DNA of 64,000 nt from Pseudodesulfovibrio hydrargyri (GCF_001874525.1 NZ_LKAQ01000004.1:1653171-1717170), one strand, 5' to 3'. Positions 27,777-37,144 are shown, numbered from the stretch's first letter. Notes: generated from the letters alone by a model not told the origin. Made by a program: numbers and translations.

Positions 27777-29075
27777 TTAAAGTGTTTCCGGATCGTTATT
27801 CAGAGTCAGACGGCTCACTTTTGAATAGCGTCTATCAACAAGCCCCTGCAGGATTTCGACCTGTTCCTTGTCCATGTGCGAGAACCGCTTCATGTACTTG
27901 ATGAACGTGTCGATGGGGGCGCGTTCTTGCACCTGATGGGTAAACCTGAAATCGCCGTTCTGGGCTTCCCAGAGCGGGAAGTAGTTGGTCTCCACGGCGA
28001 CACGGGTGATCTCGATGGCCTTGTTGGTCGGCATCTTCCAACCCGTGGGGCACGGGGTGAAGACGTGCAGGTAGGCGAATCCGTGTTTCGCGGCTTCCTT
28101 CGCCTTCTGGATCTTCTCGATGAAGTCTTCCATGTAGGCCAGGGTCGCGGTGGCGGCGTAGGGAACGCCGTGTTCGGCGATGAGCACGGGCACGTCCTTG
28201 GCCGCACGGCTCTTGCCGTGGTCCACCGAACCGATTTGGGTGGTGTTGGTCCAGCTGCCGAACGGCGTGGTGCCGCTGCGCTGGATGCCGGTGTTCATGT
28301 AGGCTTCGTTGTCGTAGCAGACGTAGAGCATGCGCTCGTTGCGTTCCGCGGCGGCGGAAACCGCGCCGAAACCGATGTCGGCGGTGGCGCCGTCACCGGC
28401 CAGGGCCAGGCAGAGGGTCTCGCGTCCGGTCTTCTTGAAGTAGCGGGAGACGCCGCTGGCCGTGGAGGCGATGTTGGTCATCAGGGTGCCGTAGTAAGGG
28501 ACCTTGACCTTGTCGCTGAGTACGCAGCAGCTCGGGGTGCCGAAGAGCACCACGTCGTCGCCCAGGGTCTCCAGGAGCACGCGGGCCACCAGCTCCATGA
28601 CGCAACCGGCGCAGAACTGCAGGCCCGGGGAGTACGGATCGCCGTTGTACTGCTCGAAGATCTTGCCCGTGTCCTTCACGGACAGGGTGTTCTGCGGGCA
28701 GGCCTCGACGCAGGCCGGGGTGTCCTTGTGGGCGCACATGTCGCACTTGGTGGACTTGTGCATGGTCGGCACGGACATGATGCCGCCGTAGGGGCAGCTC
28801 ATGTTGCACAGGCCGCAGCCGATGCACTTGGCCACATCCAGGGTCACCACGCCGTCATCCTTGCGGACGATGGCGCCGGTGGGGCAGACGTCGATACAGT
28901 CGCCCGCGGAGCACTGGTTGCAGGTGGAGACGGTTGAGAAATCCCTTTCGGGGAGCGAGATACGCTCGATCATGGCCTGTTTGGGAAAGGCGCCGCGGTT
29001 TACGCACGCGTCCATGCAGACCTTGCAATCCGCCGGGCACTTTCTCTTATCTATCAACAAAGTACGGTGGGTCAC
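27777..29075 (-). CDS. 2-oxoacid (pyruvate):ferredoxin oxidoreductase beta subunit with N-terminal ferredoxin domain
   Basis: 432 residues. The first 130 carry several [4Fe-4S] motifs (CPADCKVCMDACVNRGAF, CNQCSAGDCIDVCP, CIGCGLCNMSCP, CDMCAHKDTPACVEACP). The rest is the thiamine-diphosphate-binding beta subunit, with CAGCVMELVARVLLETLG, the LAGDGATADIGFGAVS motif and CYDNEAYMNTGIQRSGTTPFG. A GTG start at 29075 preceded by AAGGAG is chosen. It pairs with the alpha and gamma/delta genes upstream in the operon. Confidence 0.9.
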   Translation of the reverse strand: MTHRTLLIDKRKCPADCKVCMDACVNRGAFPKQAMIERISLPERDFSTVSTCNQCSAGDCIDVCPTGAIVRKDDGVVTLDVAKCIGCGLCNMSCPYGGIMSVPTMHKSTKCDMCAHKDTPACVEACPQNTLSVKDTGKIFEQYNGDPYSPGLQFCAGCVMELVARVLLETLGDDVVLFGTPSCCVLSDKVKVPYYGTLMTNIASTASGVSRYFKKTGRETLCLALAGDGATADIGFGAVSAAAERNERMLYVCYDNEAYMNTGIQRSGTTPFGSWTNTTQIGSVDHGKSRAAKDVPVLIAEHGVPYAATATLAYMEDFIEKIQKAKEAAKHGFAYLHVFTPCPTGWKMPTNKAIEITRVAVETNYFPLWEAQNGDFRFTHQVQERAPIDTFIKYMKRFSHMDKEQVEILQGLVDRRYSKVSRLTLNNDPETL

Positions 29076-29089
29076 TTTGCTTCTCCTTC

Positions 29090-30331
29090 TTACAGTTTGT
29101 GTTCTTCGCGGTAGGTCTGCATCAGCCACAAAGCCGTCTCGCGGGGCTTGTTGAGCAGCAGTTCCTTGTTGTCACCCACCGAAACACGGTTGCGGATAAG
29201 GAAAGCGAATACGCCCGGGTGCGCTTCCTTCTGACCGAAGCCCTCGACGCCGACGAGGACGTCCTTGTCGAAGAGCAGCTTCAGGGTCTTGTTGTCGCTA
29301 CCGGTGCTGAGGATTTCGCAGTCCAGCTTGGTCTGGCCTTCGATCTCGCCTATGCTGAACAGGTTCTCGTCGAAGATGCGGAAGTAGTTCATGGAGACCC
29401 AGCCGTCGTAGCGCTGCTTCTCGCCGGTCATGTTGCGGCCGGCGATCTTGCCCTGCTTGGCCGCTTCCGGGGAGATGGGGCACGGCTCGTAGGTGGTCCC
29501 GGTGTAGTCGGCCGGGGCGGCAACGTCGCCCGCCACGTACACGTCCTCGGCGGCGGCGAGCCATTGGTCGGCCTTGATGCCGCCGCCGGCCACTTCCAGC
29601 CCCTGGACGAGGTTGGGGGTCACGCCCAGGGCCATGACCAGCGCGTCGAAGTCCTTGGTCTCGCCGTTGGACAGCGTGACCGCGTACTTGCCGCCGTTCT
29701 TCTTGGCGGAGGCGATGGTGGTGCCGCTGATGATGTTCACGCCCTTGTCGGCGAACATCTTCTGCAGGGTGGCCACGGTCTCCGGGCTGAAGTAGCGGCG
29801 CAGGAGATGGCTGCGCACCACGATGGTCACGTTGTAGCCGGAGTGGGAGAGTTTTTCGGCCAGCTCCACGGACACAAGGCCTGCGCCGTAGATCAGCACG
29901 TCCCCGCCCTTGCAGCAGTTGGCCGCAAGGCGCTCGTAGTCGGCGAAGGTCCGGAAGACGAAGGTGTCCTCCTCGGTCAGCCCCTCAACCGGGATGCGGA
30001 TGGGGGAGGCGCCGGTGGCCACCAGGAGCTTGTCGTAGGCCTGGGAGCTGCCGTCGGAGAACAGCACCTGCTTGCCGTTGGCGTCCACGCCGGCCACTTC
30101 CTTGCCGGTCACGAAGGACACGTTGAGGTCCTTGAGCAGCTGCTGTCCCTTGGCGAAGAGGGCGTCGCTCTTCATGTCGTCGAGCAGGTAGGGCAGGGCC
30201 ACGGGGGAATAGGGCAGGGTCTCTTCCCGGGTGATGAACACGATTTCCCCGTCTTTATCGGCGGTCCGGATAACCTTGGCCGCGGATTGCGCGGCGGGGC
30301 CCGCGCCTATCATTACGTATTGGGTACTCAT
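29090..30331 (-). CDS. FAD/NAD(P)-dependent pyridine nucleotide-disulfide-type oxidoreductase
   Basis: 413 residues. N-terminal FAD-binding YVMIGAGPAAQSAAKVI, an NAD-binding segment VLIYGAGLVSVELAEKL and the second FAD contact DVYVAGDVAAPADYTG. It resembles NirB- and rubredoxin/ferredoxin-reductase-like flavoproteins and lacks an obvious redox-active CxxxxC pair at the N-terminus. Being inserted between the alpha and beta subunits of the oxidoreductase, it could move electrons between reduced ferredoxin and NAD(P) (inference). Confidence 0.8.
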   Translation of the reverse strand: MSTQYVMIGAGPAAQSAAKVIRTADKDGEIVFITREETLPYSPVALPYLLDDMKSDALFAKGQQLLKDLNVSFVTGKEVAGVDANGKQVLFSDGSSQAYDKLLVATGASPIRIPVEGLTEEDTFVFRTFADYERLAANCCKGGDVLIYGAGLVSVELAEKLSHSGYNVTIVVRSHLLRRYFSPETVATLQKMFADKGVNIISGTTIASAKKNGGKYAVTLSNGETKDFDALVMALGVTPNLVQGLEVAGGGIKADQWLAAAEDVYVAGDVAAPADYTGTTYEPCPISPEAAKQGKIAGRNMTGEKQRYDGWVSMNYFRIFDENLFSIGEIEGQTKLDCEILSTGSDNKTLKLLFDKDVLVGVEGFGQKEAHPGVFAFLIRNRVSVGDNKELLLNKPRETALWLMQTYREEHKL

Positions 30332-30344
30332 TGAGATGCCTCCG

Positions 30345-31520
30345 TTATTCCCAGATCAGCCAGTTGCATTCTTTCACCTTTTCGCCGTTCATGGCGGCAA
30401 TGGTGATGGCCAGGGCCTTTCCGATGTGGTCCACGGTGATGTCGAGACTGGAAAGCCCATCGATAAAGTCAACCATGATGGGAGGATTCTTGAGGTCCGG
30501 CAGGACGGCGCGGGCTTCCTGGAAGAGGTGGCCGCAGTCCCAGCCCAGACAGATGCTGCGCTCGATGCAGGCCACGGCCTTCTTGCCTTCCAGAGCCTTG
30601 GCCAGGGCCTCTCTGGGGAAGGGGCGGAACATGCGCAGGCGGACGCAGCCGACCTTGATGCCGCGCTCGCGGGCGCTGTCCACCACGGTCTTGACCGTGC
30701 CCGACGAGCTGCCCGCGGTCAGGAAGACGATGTCCGCGTCTTCGGTGCGGTATTCGTCCACCATGCCGTACTTGCGGCCGAAGATGGCCTCGAATTCCTG
30801 TTCCACCTTCTCGTAGACTTCCTTGGTGTGCTCCAGGGCGTCCAGGGTCTGCTTGCGGTAGTAGGCGAATTCCAGACCGGCCAGGCTGATCGAGAAGTGA
30901 CGCTTGCGGTCGGTCTCGAGCGTGGTCCTTCTGGAACGGTCGGCCACCGGGGCGAGGAACTTGTCGACCAGTGCCTGGTCGGGCACGTCCACCCGCTCGT
31001 ACTGGTGGGAGAGGAAGAAACCGTCGTAGGCGACCATGACCGGGAGCAGGACTTCCGGATCCTCGGACAGGCGGTAGGCCATGAGCACGGTGTCCAGGAC
31101 TTCCTGGCTGTTCTCGGGCTCGATCATGATCCAGCCGCAGTCGCGGGCGGTCATGATGTCCTGGCGGGAGCCGCCCACGCCGCGCATGGACGAGGTCTCG
31201 CGGGTGACGTCGACCATGACGGCCGGGACGCGCATGCCCGCACAGTACATGAGCGGTTCGTTCATGTAGGAGAGGCCCCAGGAGGAGGTGGCGGTGAACA
31301 CGCGTCCACCGGCGACCGCTGCGCCGGTGATGGCGCTCATGGCGGTGTGCTCGCCCTCGACCTCGATCATTTCGCTGTCGATCTCGCCGACGGCGTGGAA
31401 GTGGGCCAGTTCCTCGGCCAGGGGCGTCTGAGGAGTGATGGGGTACATGGCAATGACATCGGGCCGGGCCAGGCGCACGCCGTGCGCGGCGGCCTTGTTT
31501 CCGCTTAAGACTTTAATCAC
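30345..31520 (-). CDS. 2-oxoacid (pyruvate):ferredoxin oxidoreductase alpha subunit
   Basis: 391 residues of the PorA family. Motifs: MYPITPQTPLAEEL near the N-terminus, EVEGEHTAMSAITGAAVAGG, and SSWGLSYMNEPLMYCAGMRVP. Together with the beta and gamma/delta subunits it oxidises a 2-oxoacid, most simply pyruvate from the aldolase, to acyl-CoA, CO2 and reduced ferredoxin. The ATG overlaps the end of the gamma/delta gene by four bases. Confidence 0.93.
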   Translation of the reverse strand: MIKVLSGNKAAAHGVRLARPDVIAMYPITPQTPLAEELAHFHAVGEIDSEMIEVEGEHTAMSAITGAAVAGGRVFTATSSWGLSYMNEPLMYCAGMRVPAVMVDVTRETSSMRGVGGSRQDIMTARDCGWIMIEPENSQEVLDTVLMAYRLSEDPEVLLPVMVAYDGFFLSHQYERVDVPDQALVDKFLAPVADRSRRTTLETDRKRHFSISLAGLEFAYYRKQTLDALEHTKEVYEKVEQEFEAIFGRKYGMVDEYRTEDADIVFLTAGSSSGTVKTVVDSARERGIKVGCVRLRMFRPFPREALAKALEGKKAVACIERSICLGWDCGHLFQEARAVLPDLKNPPIMVDFIDGLSSLDITVDHIGKALAITIAAMNGEKVKECNWLIWE

Positions 31521-32407
31521 TGCAGTTCCTCCTCAAAATGCATGACAATGGCGTGGGCGGGACACTCGTTGGCGCAGACGCCGCAGCCTTTGCAATAGGT
31601 GAAGTCGGGTACGAAATAACCGCTGGGCCGCTCGGAGATACAGCCGATCGGACAGTACATGGCGCAGATGCCGCACTGCTTGCAGCCGTCCTTGTCCAGG
31701 ATGGGCCGCTTGAAGCGCCATTCGCCGGTATTGATGATCTTGACCTTGTCCGTGCAATCCGACCAGGAGGACTCGAAGACCATCGGCTCGGGTTCCTTGC
31801 AGGAGGTGATCTTTTCCTCGAAGGCGTACGTTTCCTTTTCGGCGGCACGCTCGACGTCGTACTGGTGGAGTACGGTCTCGTCGAAGCCGCGCTGCAGGCC
31901 GACCATGTTCTTGGCCAGCAGCTTGCCGGAGAAGGTGCCTTCCACGGCGGTCCGGACGTGGTCCAGGGAGACCAGGCCGGTGGCCTTGGCAAAGGCGCCG
32001 AGCATGATCACGTTGGTGATGTTGGTGCCGGTCTCCTCAAGGGCGATGCCCATGCCGTCGACCATGGCGATGACCGAAGGCTCCACGCCCATGTTCAGGA
32101 TCGTCTCGGGGTGCTTGCCCGCGGACACGATGATGCCGCCCTTGGTGAAGCCCTTGTAGATCTCCGGTTTTTCGAGCAGGCTCGGGTCCAGGACCAGGAG
32201 GATCTCCGGGTGGTAGACCCTGGTCTTCTCCCTGATGGGGTTGTCGCCGTAGCGCACGAAGGCCATGACGGCCGAGCCGCGGCGTTCGATGCCGAAGGAC
32301 GGAAATACGGATGCGTAGTTCCCTTCCAGTACAAACGCGTTTGCGAGCATCTCGGCGGCCATGACAGTGCCCTGACCACCGCGCCCGTGTAATCTGATTT
32401 CTGACAT
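31517..32407 (-). CDS. 2-oxoacid:ferredoxin oxidoreductase gamma-delta fused subunit
   Basis: 296 residues. The N-terminal gamma domain begins IRLHGRGGQGTVMAAEMLA and contains ERRGSAVMAFVRY. The C-terminus is the delta-type ferredoxin part with CKQCGICAMYCPIGC and CKGCGVCANECP, which passes electrons to soluble ferredoxin. Fusion of the two is common in this family. Confidence 0.93.
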   Translation of the reverse strand: MSEIRLHGRGGQGTVMAAEMLANAFVLEGNYASVFPSFGIERRGSAVMAFVRYGDNPIREKTRVYHPEILLVLDPSLLEKPEIYKGFTKGGIIVSAGKHPETILNMGVEPSVIAMVDGMGIALEETGTNITNVIMLGAFAKATGLVSLDHVRTAVEGTFSGKLLAKNMVGLQRGFDETVLHQYDVERAAEKETYAFEEKITSCKEPEPMVFESSWSDCTDKVKIINTGEWRFKRPILDKDGCKQCGICAMYCPIGCISERPSGYFVPDFTYCKGCGVCANECPAHAIVMHFEEELQ

Positions 32408-32434
32408 TAACTCTTACCTACCTTTTTTCTTCTG

Positions 32435-33124
32435 CTAGTCGCCGATGACTATCCGGGCATCAACAGCCACGCACCCATCCGGGTAGCTCAGCACCGGGTT
32501 GAAATCGATCTCCTTGATTTCCTCGAAATCGCAGATAAGTTTGCCTACGTTGACGATAAGTTCCGCAAGAGCGTCGATGTCGCAGGGGGCCTGCCCGCGC
32601 ACGCCTTTCAACACCGTCGCAATCTTGGTTTCCTCAATCTGGCGCAGGGCCTCCTCCTTGCTCAGGGGAGCAAGACGGAACTCCACGTCCTTGAAGACTT
32701 CAATATAGATACCGCCCATGCCGAACATGACGACAGGGCCGAATTGAGAGTTCCGCAGGGCGCCGACCACGACCTCGATGCCGGACGGCATCATCTTCTG
32801 GATGACGAAGCCGTCGATCTTGGCGTCGGGGCAGTTCTTCTTGATGGCGTCGTTCATCTTGGTGAAGGCGGCGGCCATCTCCTCGTCGTTCCTGATGTTG
32901 ACGATCACGCCGCCGGCGTCGGATTTGTGGACGATCTGGCGGGACAGGACCTTCATGACCACGGGGTAGCCGATGGACTGCGCGATGGCGACGCACTCGT
33001 CCTTGTCCTGTGCGACCTGCGTGGGGGGGCAGGGGATGGAGTGCCCGGCGCAGAGTTTCTGCGCCTCGAGCTCCGGCATAACCTTATGCCCTTCCTGCAG
33101 GCATTGTTGAATAAGGCCTTTCAT
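32435..33124 (-). CDS. ADP-forming acyl-CoA synthetase beta subunit (ATP-grasp)
   Basis: 229 residues with the ATP-grasp fold: GYPVVMKVLSRQIVHKSDAGGV and GPVVMFGMGGIYIEVFKD are typical of the ACD beta subunit. With the alpha subunit it converts acyl-CoA, ADP and phosphate to the free acid, CoA and ATP. The two genes are 11 bases apart. In this locus the obvious substrate is acetyl-CoA from the oxidoreductase and the acylating dehydrogenase. Confidence 0.92.
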   Translation of the reverse strand: MKGLIQQCLQEGHKVMPELEAQKLCAGHSIPCPPTQVAQDKDECVAIAQSIGYPVVMKVLSRQIVHKSDAGGVIVNIRNDEEMAAAFTKMNDAIKKNCPDAKIDGFVIQKMMPSGIEVVVGALRNSQFGPVVMFGMGGIYIEVFKDVEFRLAPLSKEEALRQIEETKIATVLKGVRGQAPCDIDALAELIVNVGKLICDFEEIKEIDFNPVLSYPDGCVAVDARIVIGD

Positions 33125-33135
33125 TCTTTAATCTC

Positions 33136-34557
33136 CTAGGCGTTCTTCCGGTACTCGGCGTACCGGATCATATTGCTCATCACCCTTGCGGCCTCGTCGG
33201 GCATGTCGAAGGTGGGCATGCCGTGCTCCTCCATGATGAGGCGGCATTTGGCCACGCTGTTGCCTGCCATGAGGGCGGTGAGGAAGGGCTTCTTCTTGGA
33301 ATCGGGGACGGAGTTGTAGCCGTCGATAATGGAGTTGGCCAATTCCTCGTCTTCCAGGAAGCCAGGGGGGGAGGTGAGGAACAGCACCGCATCGATGTCG
33401 TCCTCTTCCATGATGAGCTTGATGATGTCCGTATGCATTTTCGGATTAACCGAAGCGGTCATGTCGATATAGCCGTCCGGAGCGCCGACGTTCGCCGCGG
33501 GGGCGAGAATCGCCCGCGCCTTCTCCTTGAAGGATTCGCTGAACGTGGCGAGCTTGCCCGCGCCGGCAGCGGCCAGGGCGTCCACGCAGATGGTGCTGGG
33601 GCCGCCGATGACCGTGAGCAGACAGATGCGGTTCCCCTTGGGCAGGGGCATCCGGTCGAACACGCGGCCCGTATGGTAGAAGTCCGCGATGGACTGGGCA
33701 CGGAGCATGCCGGCCTGCTTGAACGCGCCGTCGTAGATGGCGTCGTCGCCGGCGATGGACGCGGTGTGGGAATGCGCCACGTCCGATCCCATGGCGGTTC
33801 TGCCCGCCTTCAGGACGGAAACGGGCTTCTTCTTCGTCACCTTGGCGGCGACCTCCATCAGCTTGCGCGCATTGGGGGTGCCTTCCAGGTACATGGCGAT
33901 GCTCTTGGTCTTCTCGTCGTTGCCCAGGTATTCGAGGATTTCGGTCACATCCACATCGGCCATGTTGCCGAGGGTGATGAACTTGTTCATCCCGACCATT
34001 TTCTGCTCTTTGGCCCAACGGAGGTACGAGGTGGCGAAGGCGCCGCTCTGGGAGACGATGCTCAGGCCGCCTTTCAGCGTGACGGGGGGCAGGCTGAACG
34101 AGGTGTTCACCCCATTATAGAAGTCGGCGATCCCCTGGCAGTTGGGGCCGATGACCCGAGCGCCGCAGGAGCGCATGATCTCCATCATGTCGTCCTGAAG
34201 CTTGATCGCTTCCGGGGTGCCCATTTCCTTGAAACCGGCGGTGACGATGGCGACGGCGCCCGCGTCCCCCTTGCTTTCACGGCGGGTCTTCACGTCCTGG
34301 GCGACCTGGAGGGCGCTCTTCGAGCCCACGGCCATGACCACGAGGTCGACCGGGTCCGGGATTTCCAGGAGAGAGGTGTACGCCTTCTTTCCTTCGATCT
34401 CCTCGGCCTTGGGGTGGACGGGAAAGACCTTGCCGGTCTTGCTCATCTCGATGGCGTATCTGAGAGTCTGATTGTTGGGACTGCCCTTTTTGGTGGACGC
34501 CCCAATGATGGCAACCCCACGCGGGGTAAAGAAGTCATTGATGCTGGCATCAGGCAT
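33136..34557 (-). CDS. ADP-forming acyl-CoA synthetase alpha subunit
   Basis: 473 residues. CoA-binding Rossmann domain at the N-terminus (FFTPRGVAIIGASTKKGSPN), succinyl-CoA-synthetase-like domains, and the phosphorylated-histidine region GRTAMGSDVAHSHTASIAG. The ATG at 34557 is preceded by TGGAG; the longer open frame upstream lacks conservation. First gene of the long ACD-POR-TAXI-Ldh2 run. Confidence 0.92.
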   Translation of the reverse strand: MPDASINDFFTPRGVAIIGASTKKGSPNNQTLRYAIEMSKTGKVFPVHPKAEEIEGKKAYTSLLEIPDPVDLVVMAVGSKSALQVAQDVKTRRESKGDAGAVAIVTAGFKEMGTPEAIKLQDDMMEIMRSCGARVIGPNCQGIADFYNGVNTSFSLPPVTLKGGLSIVSQSGAFATSYLRWAKEQKMVGMNKFITLGNMADVDVTEILEYLGNDEKTKSIAMYLEGTPNARKLMEVAAKVTKKKPVSVLKAGRTAMGSDVAHSHTASIAGDDAIYDGAFKQAGMLRAQSIADFYHTGRVFDRMPLPKGNRICLLTVIGGPSTICVDALAAAGAGKLATFSESFKEKARAILAPAANVGAPDGYIDMTASVNPKMHTDIIKLIMEEDDIDAVLFLTSPPGFLEDEELANSIIDGYNSVPDSKKKPFLTALMAGNSVAKCRLIMEEHGMPTFDMPDEAARVMSNMIRYAEYRKNA

Positions 34558-34935
34558 TTCGTTCTCCACTTTTGGGCCTTGCGTCATCGCTTCGCACGGA
34601 AACGACAAGGCCGTTTCGAGTGACGGAACCGCCGCATGGGATGCGGCGCATACTCGCAATTTCATATATGTCCCCTCACCGCACGGTTTCGGGGAGCGCT
34701 TCACCTCGGCAGCCGATGCCGAATGTCAGAGGGCGGGTGTCCTTGGGATGAACCGAAGCGGGACGGCGGGGGGAAAGGCGCTGAAACCGAAGGGGTCGTT
34801 CTGCGCGGTGTCCGGGGCCGTTCTTTTCCTCAGTCCATTTGCTCCTTTGTTCACATGTGCCGTTACGGTGAAAACCCAAGGTAGAAAGTGGACCGGAGAG
34901 CATACTGTCTGCTCTCCTTTCTGCCTTAAGGAGAG

Positions 34936-34964
34936 GGAATAGTAGAAATCAAACAGGTCGTCAA
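34936..34964 (-). promoter_or_regulatory. Candidate promoter of the ACD-POR-TAXI operon
   Basis: Minus strand TTGACG, 17-base spacer, TATTCC. The -10 is poor, which fits a promoter needing an activator at the site 24 bases further upstream. Confidence 0.45.
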
Positions 34965-34987
34965 GAAAATTCCGAATAATAGAAAGA

Positions 34988-35006
34988 GATTCGATAATAA
35001 CGAACA
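34988..35006. promoter_or_regulatory. Operator-like site B (candidate IclR-family site)
   Basis: Read on the minus strand it is TGTTCGTTATTATCGAATC, sharing its first 12 bases and the GAA with site A at 17391-17409. Centred about 68 bases upstream of the predicted transcription start, an activator-like position. Confidence 0.5.
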
Positions 35007-35353
35007 TTTGGAAAAAACCATTGTGAAAAAAAGTGATTAGCCGTGCGTGAATTCCGGGAACGGACAGGCGGCGTGGCCGATTCACAAGGGGCGGGCATGG
35101 ATCATGCCGTAGCGTGGCGTTCGGGGAGCGGAGGGGGAATCTTCGGAGCGGAAGGGAGGGCGCGGTTGCGGTTGGGGCTCAAGCGGCGGGCGGCCGACAG
35201 GGCGGCGCCGTGGCGTTGCGTCCGTGCCCGATGTGACGGCGGCGTCGGCAGGGCGGCCGCACCCGACCGCGCACGGTGGCCATGAAGCGGCGTTGCGCCG
35301 GGCCTGCGGTCGGGGTGTCGGTGTTCATGCTGGTCGACTCGTCGCGGGGCGGA

Positions 35354-37129
35354 TCAGTAGCCGTGCCCGCCGCGGGCATGTTGGGGGTGGTGTTTATGGG
35401 CCGCATGCATGCCGCGCAGCTTGCCGCGCAGGCGCGAGGCCAGCGTTTCCGCAAGAACGTGGATGTCCTGCCGTTCCTTGATGCCTCGAAGAAGAATGGG
35501 GGCGAGAAGACGGACTTCGTCATGCGGGCCGGGCAGGGCCACCATGATGCAGCCGTCCTTTTCGCCGACCGCCAGGCGGATTCCGTCCTTTACGTGGCGG
35601 CCTTCGCCTCGGGTGAAACGTACCAGGTACGGGGTCGCCGCGAGAGGGTCCACGCTCTCGATGGCTTCCACGCTGAAATCCTTGTCTTCCGCCCCTACTC
35701 CTCCGGTGGTGACCACCAGGGAACACTCTTCGGCCGCCGCGGCTATGGCCGCGGCGAGCGCATCCTTGTTGTCGGGCAGGCTGTCGCCCGCATCCGCCAT
35801 GAACCCTGCCTGGGAAAAGAGTTTCACCAGGTACGGGGTATTGGTGTCTTCGATCCGGCGTTCTATCAGCTCGAATCCGGTGGGGAAAATGCGCACCCGG
35901 CCCTTCTTGCGGGCCGAGAGGGCCGTTCCCATGCTCGACGTTCGGGCCAGGACTTCGGGAACGCGTTCCTCGTCCAGGCTGATGGCCCCGAGAATGCCTT
36001 CGGAATGCATGCACGCGTCCCGGTCAAGGGAAACGCCGGGCATGGCGGCCAGAAGGGCGAGCAAGGTCTTCTCCTTGCCGAAAAATTGATCCGCCCTGAT
36101 GGTGGGCACGAGGATGTCGAGGGCCAGCTGCCCGGGGCGCACGTCGATGACCAGGACCTTGTCCTCGGGCAGGGAGAGGCATTGCGCCACGGCCGTGGCG
36201 ATGTCCGTGAGGTTCGCCGAGTCCAGGGTGATGCCGTTGATGCGCAACTCCGTCTTCTGCAGCAGGTTGAGTTCCATGCCGTCGCCTGGCTTCTTCTCCG
36301 CCCCTTTCGCCGCCCCGCGCGGGGTGACGTCCATGGAGCAATCGGCCATGGGGGCGTCCATGATCGAGCGGCCCATGCCGATGATGTCGAGATCGTGCGA
36401 GCAGAGCTCGGGGATGTCCTCGTGGGTCACGTTGCCCGAAAAGGCGATGGTCACGGCGTCGCGTTTGCCCGCCTCCCGAACCATGGCCGAGACCCGGTCG
36501 AGATCCTCGACGTGGCCGGTATCGACCATCAGGAGCTCCACGCCCCTTTCCAGGGCCGCGCGCGTTTCGGTCTCCAGCGGCTCGATCTGGCCGCGTATCT
36601 GGATGACCCGCGTGTAGCCCCGCATGTGGGCCACCCCGTCGATGGTGGCGGAGACCGAGCCGAACATCCTCACGTAATTCTTATCAAGGTATATGAACGG
36701 GCCGTCCACGATGCGTCCCGAACACCCGCCCATATGCACGGCGCGCCGAACTATGGGTTTGATTCCGCCCGGTATCTTCTTGATCGCGCCGGACACGACC
36801 CTGACCCGTCCGCCGGAATGCCGGTTGGCCAGGTCCATGGCCCGGGCCGAGGCCCGGGCGATGCCCGTGGTCTTGGTGATGCACCCGATGGCCGTGTCTT
36901 CCGCGATGGCCACGGCCTTGGCCGAGCCGGAAAAGACCAGAACGGGCGATTGGGGGTCGACGATGTCCCCGTCCCTGCGGGCGAATAGTATGGTGCAGTC
37001 AAGGGCCGTGAGGGTGTCGCATGCAGAGTCCACACCGCATACGACGCCTTCTCCCGAAAGGAAGACGGTCGCCGTGAACGAGTCACCCTCAAGGCTCTTG
37101 AAAATAGTATCCCGCAGGTCCGAGGACAT
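35354..37129 (-). CDS. Diverged QPRTase (NadC/ModD)-like domain fused to a MoCF/CinA-type domain, His-rich tail
   Basis: 591 residues. Residues 1-270 follow the quinolinate phosphoribosyltransferase fold (EDTAIGCITKTTGIARASARA, then LLMVDTGHVEDL and IIGMGRSIMDAP), but the usual TRKT motif reads SGAIKKIPGG (113-122) and the GGGxxHR motif reads MGGCSGR (133-139). Residues from about 385 to 560 resemble the CinA/MoCF (COG1058) domain: GFELIERRIEDTNTPYLVK and SLVVTTGGVGAEDKD. The last 17 residues, HAAHKHHPQHARGGHGY, look metal-binding. It is third in an operon after the LarA-like gene. Function unknown; a pyridine-nucleotide step is plausible. Confidence 0.7.
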   Translation of the reverse strand: MSSDLRDTIFKSLEGDSFTATVFLSGEGVVCGVDSACDTLTALDCTILFARRDGDIVDPQSPVLVFSGSAKAVAIAEDTAIGCITKTTGIARASARAMDLANRHSGGRVRVVSGAIKKIPGGIKPIVRRAVHMGGCSGRIVDGPFIYLDKNYVRMFGSVSATIDGVAHMRGYTRVIQIRGQIEPLETETRAALERGVELLMVDTGHVEDLDRVSAMVREAGKRDAVTIAFSGNVTHEDIPELCSHDLDIIGMGRSIMDAPMADCSMDVTPRGAAKGAEKKPGDGMELNLLQKTELRINGITLDSANLTDIATAVAQCLSLPEDKVLVIDVRPGQLALDILVPTIRADQFFGKEKTLLALLAAMPGVSLDRDACMHSEGILGAISLDEERVPEVLARTSSMGTALSARKKGRVRIFPTGFELIERRIEDTNTPYLVKLFSQAGFMADAGDSLPDNKDALAAAIAAAAEECSLVVTTGGVGAEDKDFSVEAIESVDPLAATPYLVRFTRGEGRHVKDGIRLAVGEKDGCIMVALPGPHDEVRLLAPILLRGIKERQDIHVLAETLASRLRGKLRGMHAAHKHHPQHARGGHGY

Positions 37130-37144
37130 CGGTCGCCTCCCGTT

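Larger units (their letters stand above)
34558..35353. other. 796-bp intergenic region upstream of the ACD-POR operon
   Basis: No credible gene. The AT-rich part (about 34930-35040) holds the promoter and operator-like site of the ACD-POR operon. The rest, towards the QPRTase-like gene, is GC-rich sequence in which I see no gene or clear terminator. Confidence 0.6.
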
